DNA of 39,766 nucleotides from IMG/VR virus record IMGVR_UViG_3300043446_001923, positions 1 to 39,766 of that record. The stretch is one strand, 5' to 3'. Origin of the DNA: a virus. Position numbers and translations under genes: made by a program. Under the pieces are notes generated by a model. That model made no database searches, had not been told where the DNA came from, and saw nothing but the letters and a program-made list of their open reading frames with translations. This document shows positions 15,616-21,658 of the stretch, in pieces; positions within the stretch are counted from its first letter, which is position 1, and each line of letters begins with the position of its first letter.

Positions 15616-16059
15616 TTAGCGACCAAACACCTTCTTGAGCACCAGATGGCCGCCGCTCACCGCGATACGCTGGCCGCACTTGACGCTCTTGCCACCAACA
15701 TAAACCACCCCCTGCGTGTCGGTATCAACATACCGCTGATTGGCAAACATACGAGTCACTCGACACTCGTACACCCCACTCCCGCCAGCCGCAATCCTCC
15801 GCTCCAACTCCCTCGGCAACTCCGCCTGCTGTAGCTGTGGCTGCGTCTGTGGCTCCTCCACGGTCTGCGCCTGCTCTAGCGGCTCCACAGGCGGCTCCAC
15901 AACCTCAACAACCCCGTCCAAGAACCCTTTCCGAAACACCACACGTTCCCCGCTAAAGGCACGCCGACGAACATAATCCACGCCCTCAACCCACTTGGAC
16001 AAATCATAACCATCACCAAAACGCTCACGAACCAACTTACAAGATACAGTAAATGACAT
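15616..16059 (-). CDS. Two-domain early protein with Pro/Gln linker, unknown
   Basis: 147 residues. A first domain (about 1-48: SCKLVRERFGDGYDLSKW, YVRRRAFSGERVVFRKGF) is followed by a Pro/Glu/Gln-rich linker (about 50-85). The second beta-rich domain (about 90-147) includes RVTRMFANQRYVDTDTQ and RIAVSGGHLVLKKVFG. The low-complexity linker between compact ends suggests two separate binding functions. It lies alone between two gene-free stretches, downstream of the strong terminator at 16788-16816, so it probably has its own promoter. No known family is recognised. Confidence 0.6.
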   Translation of the reverse strand: MSFTVSCKLVRERFGDGYDLSKWVEGVDYVRRRAFSGERVVFRKGFLDGVVEVVEPPVEPLEQAQTVEEPQTQPQLQQAELPRELERRIAAGGSGVYECRVTRMFANQRYVDTDTQGVVYVGGKSVKCGQRIAVSGGHLVLKKVFGR

Positions 16060-16179
16060 AAGATGTATAACACCACCTCATACACAGCCACACACAGCCA
16101 CGCAAGAACACACAGAGGCTACGCGCTGAAGGGCTGACGCGCTGGCGGCAGGGGCTCAAGGCAGGAGCGCAGGTGGCTA

Positions 16180-16221
16180 CGCGCTGGCGTGCTCCACGGG
16201 CATGGTCGCGCTGGCGTGCTC
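16180..16221. repeat. 15-bp direct repeat
   Basis: CGCGCTGGCGTGCTC occurs exactly at 16180-16194 and 16207-16221, a 27-base period. Shorter relatives (ACGCGCTG) lie at 16121 and 16137. Confidence 0.7.
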
Positions 16222-16752
16222 GGCAGAGCCTCGCGTTTGCGCAGAAAATTGTAGGGGAGGGGATGAGTCAACGTCTGCTTCGATCCGCGATTCCCGGACC
16301 CCCTCCCCCCCTTCTGATTTCCAGTTTTGCTTTTCCCTTCCTGTTCCTCCCGGTTCCGGCCCGTTTCTCTCTAAAAACCCCACTCCATTTGACTGCTGTA
16401 GTATTCCGTTATCGCACAACCCCCTGATGTTCAACACCTTACGCAAAGCGAGCCAAGCCGTCTTGGGTGGCTCAGGTTGTTGTTGGCATGGAACCCCGTC
16501 GGCGTGCTACCGGGGGACGCTGGTGGGCTGCGAGGGGCGGTCGGGAGGGGATCGGAGGGGCGCTCGGGAGGGCGCGGAGTTGAGGCTAGGGGTGGCGACG
16601 CATTCCCTTCCCATAGGGTAGGACACGCATGTCCCACCCTTCCGCATTCGCCCTTCGCCTCGCCCGCATTCGCCCGCATTCGCCTTGTCGCTCGCCTTCG
16701 CTTGTGGCTTGTCCTGTCTCGCTTGGCTTGGCCTTCCTTGCCTATCGTGCTT

Positions 16753-16778
16753 TTTTTGCCTAGCTGTTTTTGCCTAGC
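16753..16778. repeat. 12-bp tandem repeat
   Basis: TTTTTGCCTAGC occurs at 16753-16764 and 16767-16778, a 14-base period, directly downstream of the terminator in the direction of transcription. A looser third copy (CCTATCG) lies just beyond. It may be a protein-binding site. Confidence 0.55.
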
Positions 16779-16787
16779 AATCGGCAC

Positions 16788-16816
16788 AAAAAAACCCCAC
16801 CTTTTTGGGGTGGGGC
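16788..16816 (-). terminator. Strong rho-independent terminator
   Basis: On the minus strand, CCCCACC and GGTGGGG form a GC-rich stem with an AAAAA-containing loop followed by seven T residues. It begins about 23 bases after the stop of the gene at 16839. This is the clearest terminator in the genome. Confidence 0.85.
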
Positions 16817-16838
16817 TGTTTGTTTGGAGCGAATCAGC

Positions 16839-17135
16839 TTAGTGTGTGCCGAACCAGAACCGTTGCTTCAAAAGTCGCTTGTACCAAGGGAGCGCCGCGA
16901 AAGCTGCGGCATCCGCTTTGATTTGCGCCTTGGCGCGCTCGCTTGCTTCTTGCTTGGCTTGGCGAGCCTTTGCGTAGAAGAGATCTTCCTTGGTTGTCTC
17001 GATAAGTGTCTTTTTGAGGGGGTTTGCGTCCGAATAAGACTCAAAGAGAGCGAGGTCGGCTTCGAGCTTTGCGATGGTAGGGTACATAGTTTTTAGGGTT
17101 TTTAGGCGTCGCTTCGTTGCGACAGGGAAGAGCAT
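16839..17135 (-). CDS. Small helical Lys/Ala-rich protein, unknown
   Basis: 98 residues if translation starts at 17135, or 82 from the second Met at 17087. The longer form has AAGG seven bases upstream of its ATG. The body is helical and charged (IAKLEADLALFESYSDANPL, AKARQAKQEASERAKAQIK), likely a coiled coil, and ends PWYKRLLKQRFWFGTH with an aromatic basic tail. It is the last gene before the strong terminator. No family is recognised. Confidence 0.55.
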   Translation of the reverse strand: MLFPVATKRRLKTLKTMYPTIAKLEADLALFESYSDANPLKKTLIETTKEDLFYAKARQAKQEASERAKAQIKADAAAFAALPWYKRLLKQRFWFGTH

Positions 17136-17232
17136 GGAGCAACCTTGTCACAAGTGGAAGGTTTTTTTTCGTTTTTTTTCATCACCCCGCAACCCTTTTG
17201 TTTCCAGCGTTTGCAGCCATCCTCCTCACGCA

Positions 17233-17267
17233 AAAGAGGCGACCCCTTGTGAGGATCGCCTCTTGCG
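17233..17267 (-). terminator. Hairpin terminator after the small-gene cluster
   Basis: AAGAGGCGA and TCGCCTCTT form a 9-bp stem with a 13-base loop, followed on the minus strand by TTTTG. It starts about 20 bases beyond the stop at 17287. The T run is short, so termination could be partial. Confidence 0.5.
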
Positions 17268-17286
17268 CTTGTCTCTGTTGCTTGTC

Positions 17287-17466
17287 CTAGCTCATCAGGG
17301 TTGTCGTTATCTGCGTGCTCTGCGAGAGATTTCCAGATTCGCCGCCGCACCTATTCCATGCCAATTCTTCGGCGTGCTCATGGCTAAACGCCCGCACGAA
17401 AAACGATTGAGGCTCGCAATCCCCTTCTGTGATTGTCACAAGATAGGTTTTCAGGTTCTGCCTCAT
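17287..17466 (-). CDS. Tiny early protein, unknown
   Basis: 59 residues from ATG 17466, whose start overlaps the preceding stop as ATGA. It contains YLVTITEGDCEPQSFFVRAF and HAEELAWNRCGGES, a likely beta-beta-alpha fold of the small phage modulators that carry a VTIxxxDxxPxxFxVxA-like strand pair. It is the last gene of the overlapping cluster 18162-17287. No specific function can be given. Confidence 0.6.
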   Translation of the reverse strand: MRQNLKTYLVTITEGDCEPQSFFVRAFSHEHAEELAWNRCGGESGNLSQSTQITTTLMS

Positions 17467-17648
17467 TCTCCCCTCCTTTCTCCGGGGAGACACCCCCGCA
17501 CACTCACCCAAGCTCCTAGCATTGCCGCGAGCGTGAGCAGTCCCCACACCCATGCCTCACCTGTACCTCTGGCAATGCTCAGTTGTGCAATGTCCCAGAA
17601 CGCCAATCCGAGACAGCCTGAGAATCCGATCAGTTCGCTTGTTTTCAT
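17463..17648 (-). CDS. Small two-span membrane protein
   Basis: 61 residues from ATG 17648 (ATGA overlap with the preceding stop, GGAGGAAGCG just upstream). Hydrophobic segments at about 6-24 (LIGFSGCLGLAFWDIAQL) and 32-52 (AWVWGLLTLAAMLGAWVSV) suggest a hairpin in the membrane. It belongs to the early small-gene cluster, so it is more likely a host-membrane modulator than a holin. Confidence 0.58.
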   Translation of the reverse strand: MKTSELIGFSGCLGLAFWDIAQLSIARGTGEAWVWGLLTLAAMLGAWVSVRGCLPGERRGE

Positions 17649-17932
17649 TTCGCTTCCTCCTTTCTTTCTGCGGGATACGCATCCAAACACTCCCCGCAGT
17701 GCTCGCAAAAATTCCCACCTTCCCAGAGCACGTCCACTGCTTGCACTCCCCATCCGCACCTTTCCCAACCGGGGATCAGTGTTTCGTGACAAACGCTTCT
17801 CCAATTCTTCCGGACGCAATCTGAACAAAGTGCGGCTCCGTCAAAAGTTAGGAAGCTGAAAGGATAGCCTCCGGGCCAAGCGTAGCCTTCGCGGAGTGCT
17901 CTTTTTATTTGAATGAGGTTTCTTCGTTTCAT
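17645..17932 (-). CDS. Small cysteine-rich (zinc-binding) early protein
   Basis: 95 residues from ATG 17932. The upstream in-frame extension overlaps the previous gene and is rejected. It begins basic (MKRRNLIQIKRALREGYAWP) and has an aromatic GYPFSFLTFDGAALCSDCV segment. It closes with CEHCGECLDAYP; two CxxC pairs make a zinc ribbon likely. Similar FLTFDGAxLCxxCVxxN proteins recur in phage early regions, without a known role. Overlaps of 4 bp on both sides place it in one polycistronic unit. Confidence 0.66.
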   Translation of the reverse strand: MKRRNLIQIKRALREGYAWPGGYPFSFLTFDGAALCSDCVRKNWRSVCHETLIPGWERCGWGVQAVDVLWEGGNFCEHCGECLDAYPAERKEEAK

Positions 17933-18162
17933 TCGGCAACCTCCTTTGTCAGGAACTTGAGAAGGGGAGCGAAGAATTCCTCTTCCATCCTGAAGAACTC
18001 TTCTTTCAGAGCATCGCACGCGGAATCGTATTGGCTCTGGTGCCCAAACTTCTCCAGATTGGAGTCGAGCCTGTCCACGGCTCGCTCATACCACAATTCC
18101 CGAGCGTTTTCAGCTTCTCTGAGTCGCTCGAAAAACAGCTGTCTTGATGTTTTCATGCTCAT
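17929..18162 (-). CDS. Small acidic helical protein, unknown
   Basis: 77 residues from ATG 18162, supported by GAGGAG four bases upstream; the longer frame to 18213 lacks such a site. Nearly all helical and charged (RQLFFERLREAENARELWYE, ALKEEFFRMEEEFFAPLLKF). It follows ArdA by 14 bases and starts the overlapping cluster that runs to 17287. It may bind a host protein. No family is recognised. Confidence 0.6.
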   Translation of the reverse strand: MSMKTSRQLFFERLREAENARELWYERAVDRLDSNLEKFGHQSQYDSACDALKEEFFRMEEEFFAPLLKFLTKEVAE

Positions 18163-18176
18163 GTTCTCCTCTCTGT

Positions 18177-18695
18177 TTAGTCTCTGCGGAAAAACTTCCC
18201 TTGGTGCTCGCAATAGTCAAAGCGAAGCATGCTATTCCAAACCGCCTGCCAGTCTACGCAATTGGTGAGCCAGCTGGGGACGTTTGAAAGATCAAAACAC
18301 TCTCCCACAAGCTGCTCCGCAAACTCCGCCTCTGAGTCTGCCTCTCCCGAATAGGCGTCTTGAGCGTGTTCTAGTGTAGTGTGTTCCATCGAACATCCGA
18401 CCGCTTCCGCATACGCCTCCCACAACTCCCGCTCCTCCTCTGAACAGTCAAGCCAATCCCACAAGGTATCAGAGAGGCCAGACTCCCCGTAAAAATCACG
18501 GGGGAATCCTTCAAAGTCTTGGAGCATGATTTCGGGATCGTGCTCGTCTTTGTGGAGCTTAAGGCATGCCTTCAGGAATGTCGCTCTAACATGCGCTTCC
18601 AATTCGACCCAAGCTCCTCGGAGGGAACCGTTTGCGTATTTGCCATACGTCCCAACGTAGACGCGGGGAGCGGTTGTTTGTGTGTGTGTGCTCAT
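18177..18695 (-). CDS. ardA: Antirestriction protein ArdA
   Basis: 172 residues, close to the usual 165-170 of ArdA. The N-terminus RVYVGTYGKYANGSLRGAWVE, the segment HKDEHDPEIMLQDFEGFP at about 50-67, and the very acidic middle (SEEERELWEAYAEA) are hallmarks of the family. ArdA is a dimeric DNA mimic that fills the DNA-binding groove of type I restriction-modification enzymes and blocks cutting of incoming DNA. It sits first in an early small-gene cluster, 14 bases after the 69-aa gene. The repeated CACACA around its start (18683-18705) is a local simple repeat. Together with the methyltransferase and two Lar-like proteins it gives this phage several anti-restriction tools. Confidence 0.93.
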   Translation of the reverse strand: MSTHTQTTAPRVYVGTYGKYANGSLRGAWVELEAHVRATFLKACLKLHKDEHDPEIMLQDFEGFPRDFYGESGLSDTLWDWLDCSEEERELWEAYAEAVGCSMEHTTLEHAQDAYSGEADSEAEFAEQLVGECFDLSNVPSWLTNCVDWQAVWNSMLRFDYCEHQGKFFRRD

Positions 18696-18709
18696 GTGTG
18701 TGTGATGGT

Positions 18710-18919
18710 TTAGCGAGACTCCACTGCAAAGGTTTCAACCCGGATCACGGTTCCGTTCCACTTCGTTCCCTCGGATTGGAGCCGCTTTCTCAAGATTCGC
18801 TCCGCCCCCCTTTGAGTGAGTCTGTAGGGTCGGAGAACTCTGCTTTCCAGCTCTATGTGTGCACCATATGAGGGGACATAGTGTGAGAATGTGATGATAT
18901 TCAGTGTCTGTGTTTTCAT
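18710..18919 (-). CDS. Small basic early protein, unknown
   Basis: 69 residues, with many Arg/Thr/Val residues (RPYRLTQRGAERILRKRLQS) and little hydrophobic core beyond IITFSHYVPSYGAHIE. It starts 17 bases from a hairpin (18936-18954) that could shield or expose its ribosome site. It is the first gene after the iteron region and probably the first product of the promoter there. It could be a DNA-binding regulator, but no helix-turn-helix is obvious. Confidence 0.55.
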   Translation of the reverse strand: MKTQTLNIITFSHYVPSYGAHIELESRVLRPYRLTQRGAERILRKRLQSEGTKWNGTVIRVETFAVESR

Positions 18920-18935
18920 GTTTTTGGTTATGTTT

Positions 18936-18954
18936 TCCCCTCACCGTGAGGGGA
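18936..18954 (-). promoter_or_regulatory. Leader hairpin before the 69-aa gene
   Basis: TCCCCTCA and TGAGGGGA form an 8-bp stem with a three-base loop. No T run follows on either strand, so it is not a terminator. It lies 17 bases upstream of the ATG at 18919 and could protect the transcript or affect translation. Confidence 0.5.
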
Positions 18955-19131
18955 CGGGAGAAAGCTTAGCTAGTCTCGTGCCAACCTCAACCCCGTTTTT
19001 GTTTTTTCTTTCACGCAACCCCTTTTTTCTCGCGTGAGTCTCTCTCCCTCACTCGCCTCCCCGCTCGCTCGCTCTGTCCGGTTCCCGTCTCCGGTTCCGC
19101 TCCCCTCCAATAAGCTTTGCTCTATCTATTC

Positions 19132-19160
19132 CCTATAGCTATTTCAGATAGCTATCTCAA
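19132..19160 (-). promoter_or_regulatory. Sigma70-like promoter within the iterons
   Basis: On the minus strand TTGAGA (19160-19155) and TATAGG (19137-19132) are spaced by 17 bases, a good sigma70 arrangement. It would drive the 69-aa gene, ardA and the cluster behind it. The iterons overlap both boxes. Confidence 0.45.
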
Positions 19161-19199
19161 ATAACTATGCACGATAACTACACGCCATAACTACGGCCA
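19135..19199. repeat. Five tandem 13-bp iterons
   Basis: Five abutting units start at 19135, 19148, 19161, 19174 and 19187, each beginning ATARCTAY (ATAGCTAT, ATAGCTAT, ATAACTAT, ATAACTAC, ATAACTAC), followed by five variable bases. The even 13-base period and conserved heads are typical of initiator- or repressor-binding iterons. Confidence 0.75.
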
Positions 19200-19242
19200 G
19201 CCGGTATCCATTTGGGGCGGCTAAAAACTCCTACCATAGGCC

Positions 19243-19291
19243 ATTTCTGATTTTTGAAATCTCTATACCAAACGGATTTCTGATTTTTGAA
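19243..19291. repeat. 16-bp direct repeat, 33-base spacing
   Basis: ATTTCTGATTTTTGAA occurs exactly at 19243-19258 and 19276-19291. The 33-base period is about three helical turns, so two bound proteins would face the same side. It lies next to the iterons. Confidence 0.7.
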
Positions 19292-19361
19292 TTTGCAAAA
19301 GCAAAAGGCTCCCACAGCCTGCGCCATGAGAGCCCTTTCGTATTCGGCTGCGTGCTTCGTG

Positions 19362-19640
19362 CTAGGGGCACTTCTCACGCGCCCGCCACGCTTCCAGTAT
19401 CTGCACCCTCACCTCGTCCGGCACGCCCAGCAAACGCACCTCTCGCCAATCCTGTGACACATGTTTCTCGCCACAGTGAGCGCCACCGTTGAGAGCGCCT
19501 TTGCGTGACACCACGACTGTCTTGCAGGGCAGATGCACTCTGGCGATGTAGTGCTCGTCCTCGAACAGAACGTAGACGCTACGCTGCTCGCTGGCATGGA
19601 TCGGGTAACGATACTGTCGTAGGTTTTGTTGAGCACTCAT
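19362..19640 (-). CDS. Small basic protein, unknown
   Basis: 92 residues from ATG 19640, which overlaps the stop of the preceding zinc-finger gene (ATGA); the long upstream frame is a shadow. It is basic with beta-type stretches (RSVYVLFEDEHYIARVHLP, KTVVVSRKGALNGGAHCG) and a helical end (VRVQILEAWRAREKCP). The gene lies last before the iteron region, so it could be the regulator or initiator that acts there. No helix-turn-helix is evident and no family is recognised. Confidence 0.55.
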   Translation of the reverse strand: MSAQQNLRQYRYPIHASEQRSVYVLFEDEHYIARVHLPCKTVVVSRKGALNGGAHCGEKHVSQDWREVRLLGVPDEVRVQILEAWRAREKCP

Positions 19641-20119
19641 TTGAATAGTGGTCCGCAGGTTGGGCAATACTTGTGGTTCCAGCTCTTCTTGAAGAACGGA
19701 GCCCGACATTCGCTGTTGTGACACTTCACCTCTTTCTTGGGCTTCTTTGGCTTTGGTTTGCGCCTCAGGTTGTGGCTCTTGACCTTGCAGTTGTAGCTGC
19801 AATACATCGCTGGCTTGTAAGCCGTTATGAACTCGTTCCCACAAATCGCGCAGTTCTTGCGGATGTGGATCTTCTTGTTGGCTTGTCCTAGGCTGTAGAC
19901 CATGGCGTGCTGCTCGCATAGCGGTCTGCCAGCAATAGCTGGATTGTTGCACTTGGCACATCGCTCTATGACCACCTTGATGAGGCCCTTGTCTTTTGCT
20001 GCATCCACAAGCTCCTTCATCTTTGCCGCATCAAATCCCATGTTACGGGGCTTGAACACCGGCATCGTGGAAGCGTTTCTGAGCCCATGAAAGGCTCGTC
20101 CATTCATAAGTCCGCTCAT
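19637..20119 (-). CDS. Multi-zinc-finger protein
   Basis: 160 residues with three Cys/His clusters: CAKCNNPAIAGRPLCEQH (about 54-71), CAICGNEF..MYCSYNC (about 90-111) and CHNSECRAPFF..KYCPTCG (about 134-157). Between the second and third is a basic hinge (RRKPKPKKPKKEVK). Three zinc modules and a basic hinge suggest nucleic acid binding. It overlaps the preceding gene by TAATG and the next by ATGA. Proteins with serial CxxC fingers in phage early regions are often transcription or recombination regulators, but this exact one is not known to me. Confidence 0.7.
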   Translation of the reverse strand: MSGLMNGRAFHGLRNASTMPVFKPRNMGFDAAKMKELVDAAKDKGLIKVVIERCAKCNNPAIAGRPLCEQHAMVYSLGQANKKIHIRKNCAICGNEFITAYKPAMYCSYNCKVKSHNLRRKPKPKKPKKEVKCHNSECRAPFFKKSWNHKYCPTCGPLFK

Positions 20120-20658
20120 TACTTTGGCTTCATGCCCTCCAGCATCTTTTGTGCGATGTCCCCCGGCATCTCCAAGTGCATGTGCTGATGCAGTTGTTCA
20201 ACACCGACATGCTTGGCTTCAAGAGCATTTAGCTTGTCCATGGCAATGCCAAGGGCCAGCACCAGATCCCGAGGAGCCATTGACGGCAGCTCCTCCATAA
20301 TACGATCGGTGATGCCATCGACCATGGTCCGCATCTTGCCCTTGAGGGCAGCCTTGTGCATGGCTTCACGAAAGTGGCTGTCCTTATCGATTGCAGCAAC
20401 ACGCACCTCCTCGATGGTCGTGATGCCAAGGCCAACCTTGGAAGCGATTGCCGCTGGCAGGAATCCCTGAACGTACATGTCCAGAATCTCTCGCTTCACG
20501 TCTTCGGTGACAGACGCAAGTGGCCCCTTGCCGTTGACTTTCTCCACTGCAACGCCGGGGACATGGTCGGCTATCTTGACCCCGGACAGGCCCGCAAGCT
20601 GTCTTGCTCGTGCCTCTGGAGAGATGTTCCTAGGCTTCTTCGGCTTGTCCATTTTCAA
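20119..20658 (-). CDS. Helix-turn-helix DNA-binding protein, possible terminase small subunit
   Basis: 179 residues. A helix-turn-helix-like segment (VKREILDMYVQGFLPAAIAS KVGLG, about 53-77) is followed by helices (FREAMHKAALKGKMRTMVDG, DLVLALGIAMDKLNALEAKH). The order of DNA-binding N-terminus, amphipathic oligomerisation helices and a short tail fits phage small terminases. The phrase PRDLVLALGIAMDKLN is common in small terminase or regulator-like phage proteins. No small terminase lies near terL, which makes this the best candidate. It could equally be a transcription regulator. Confidence 0.6.
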   Translation of the reverse strand: MKMDKPKKPRNISPEARARQLAGLSGVKIADHVPGVAVEKVNGKGPLASVTEDVKREILDMYVQGFLPAAIASKVGLGITTIEEVRVAAIDKDSHFREAMHKAALKGKMRTMVDGITDRIMEELPSMAPRDLVLALGIAMDKLNALEAKHVGVEQLHQHMHLEMPGDIAQKMLEGMKPK

Positions 20659-21007
20659 GTCCCAATAGTTTCTCTGTCAGCTCGTAATGCGACTCAGCAT
20701 ACGCAGCAAACGGCTTTCCAACGTAAATAAAACGCTGGAGCGCTTTGTGCGTTGCAGGAGATAGCCCAGTTTCTTTCATCAGAAGTTCGATGAGATCGTT
20801 CATAAACGTGAACAGTTCCATATGGCCGTAGATAATTCTCGCACAATGCGACAGCAGATTGCCAGCTGACTCACGGTCGCAACTGATGACCTTAACGATG
20901 TTGCTGTCGCCTTCGAGCATCGAAGAGGTCCAAAGGACGTGACCGTTTTCTTCGCAGAGTTTCTTGGCAGCCAAGACCTTGGCTTCAAGTGTGGTGTTAT
21001 CAATCAT
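20630..21007 (-). CDS. Early helical protein, unknown
   Basis: 125 residues, helical with mixed charge. It has a TLEAKVLAAKKLCEENGHVLW start, a middle NLLSHCARIIYGHMELFTF and an acidic tail ENGQAEEA. The segment from 75 on (SPATHKALQRFIYVGKPFAA) resembles nothing I can name. The start overlaps the preceding stop (ATGA), and the end overlaps the start of the candidate small terminase by 29 bases. It belongs to the replication/early operon. Confidence 0.6.
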   Translation of the reverse strand: MIDNTTLEAKVLAAKKLCEENGHVLWTSSMLEGDSNIVKVISCDRESAGNLLSHCARIIYGHMELFTFMNDLIELLMKETGLSPATHKALQRFIYVGKPFAAYAESHYELTEKLLGLENGQAEEA

Positions 21008-21285
21008 GGTTGTTTTTTTAGGGTTTCAATAGTTGACCGTCTGACTGCGTCTTCGGGATCGTATCCAAGCTCAACAAGGTGTTTCGCCACGATGGCTGGC
21101 TCGATAAGCGGAGCCGCAGGATCATAGCGCAGGTACTTGTCTAGATGCGGCCACCTGTCGAAGTTGAGTTGGCAACCGAAGTAGTCCCACCAAATCAGCT
21201 TGGCGATACAGGACTGCACTTCCTTCGGTAGCTTCTCGATCTTTTCCAGCCATTCCGATGGCGACCTGAAGATGCGATTCTTCAT
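21004..21285 (-). CDS. Small early protein, unknown
   Basis: 93 residues with many aromatics (FRSPSEWLEKIEKLPKEVQS, LIWWDYFGCQLNFDRWPHLD) and a helical C-terminus (KHLVELGYDPEDAVRRSTIE). The compact aromatic core suggests a folded globular protein. Both ends overlap neighbours by 4 bp, so it is translated together with the membrane-anchored protein upstream and the 125-aa protein downstream. Function is unknown. Confidence 0.6.
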   Translation of the reverse strand: MKNRIFRSPSEWLEKIEKLPKEVQSCIAKLIWWDYFGCQLNFDRWPHLDKYLRYDPAAPLIEPAIVAKHLVELGYDPEDAVRRSTIETLKKQP

Positions 21286-21656
21286 TTGATAGAGATGTAC
21301 GTGCCGCGCTTGCCGTTTTCTATCGCAAACAGATCCGAGTTTCGCCGAAGAAACTCATCAGACCTGCGCCTGTTGAATCCGCCCCGGATGTTGAGCTGAC
21401 TGACCGGCATACGCCCGTTGTTCTCCAGCACCCACTGGCGCACACGCTGCCGCCACACGTCGTTAGACAACCGAGCACGTCCCCTTTTCTTCTTCTTGCG
21501 TTTGATTGGCAACACAGGGTTCGGCTCGAAGTCCCGTGAAGTCAAATCAATGGGTGCATATTCGGAGTCTGACTCCTGATTTGCAAGGTACCAAGCCACA
21601 GTTAAGACGACTGAACCTAGCAGGACAGTCCCGATGAGTATGTACATTGATGTCAT
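21282..21656 (-). CDS. Membrane-anchored protein with basic linker and winged-helix-like tail
   Basis: 124 residues. A single hydrophobic segment (ILIGTVLLGSVVLTVAWYLA, about 6-25) is followed by an acidic stretch, a very basic hinge (KRKKKKRGRAR) and a C-terminal domain (RQRVRQWVLENNGRMPVSQL, FNRRRSDEFLRRNSDLFAIE, GTYISI). The C-terminal part looks like a small winged helix, with two helices and a final beta hairpin. This would place a DNA-binding module at the membrane. It directly follows the C-terminal helicase gene, so tethering of replicating DNA to the membrane is conceivable. Function is inferred only. Confidence 0.6.
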   Translation of the reverse strand: MTSMYILIGTVLLGSVVLTVAWYLANQESDSEYAPIDLTSRDFEPNPVLPIKRKKKKRGRARLSNDVWRQRVRQWVLENNGRMPVSQLNIRGGFNRRRSDEFLRRNSDLFAIENGKRGTYISIK

Positions 21657-21658
21657 AT

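Larger units (their letters stand above)
16060..16787. other. Gene-free repeat-rich region
   Basis: About 730 bases with no convincing gene. It holds four copies of CGCGCTG (16122-16213), a 15-bp direct repeat, clustered G runs on the plus strand around 16508-16600, many CATTCGCC/CTCGCC repeats near 16640-16700, and two 12-bp repeats near the terminator. The short ORFs here are Arg/Pro-rich with no recognisable features. The region may serve as an origin, a packaging or a transcription-control region. Confidence 0.45.
18920..19361. promoter_or_regulatory. Gene-poor iteron region, candidate origin/early promoter
   Basis: About 440 bases. In transcription order it holds a 16-bp direct repeat pair (19291-19243), five 13-bp iterons (19199-19135), a sigma70-like promoter inside them, a purine-rich stretch with A runs and a hairpin (18954-18936) just before the next gene. 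This combination fits an origin of replication or an autoregulated early promoter. Confidence 0.55.

Noticed and set aside
16431-16787. 118-aa Arg/Pro-rich minus ORF and a 121-aa plus ORF in the gene-free block
   Set aside because: Composition reflects the short repeats and C/G runs; there is no ribosome site and no similarity to known proteins.
17102-17350. 82-aa minus ORF between the small-gene cluster and the 98-aa gene
   Set aside because: It overlaps the 59-aa gene and the terminator hairpin, and its Lys-rich part comes from two A runs.
18968-18983. Sigma54-like promoter TGGCAC-N5-TAGCT on the minus strand
   Set aside because: It has one mismatch at the -12 box, and about one such match is expected by chance in a genome this size. 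No enhancer-binding protein gene is present.
19178-19378. 66-aa ORF over the 16-bp repeat and part of the iterons
   Set aside because: No ribosome site, no recognisable family, and it overlaps the iterons. The in-frame FKNQK duplication is explained by the 33-base DNA repeat. It was kept as non-coding but is not excluded.
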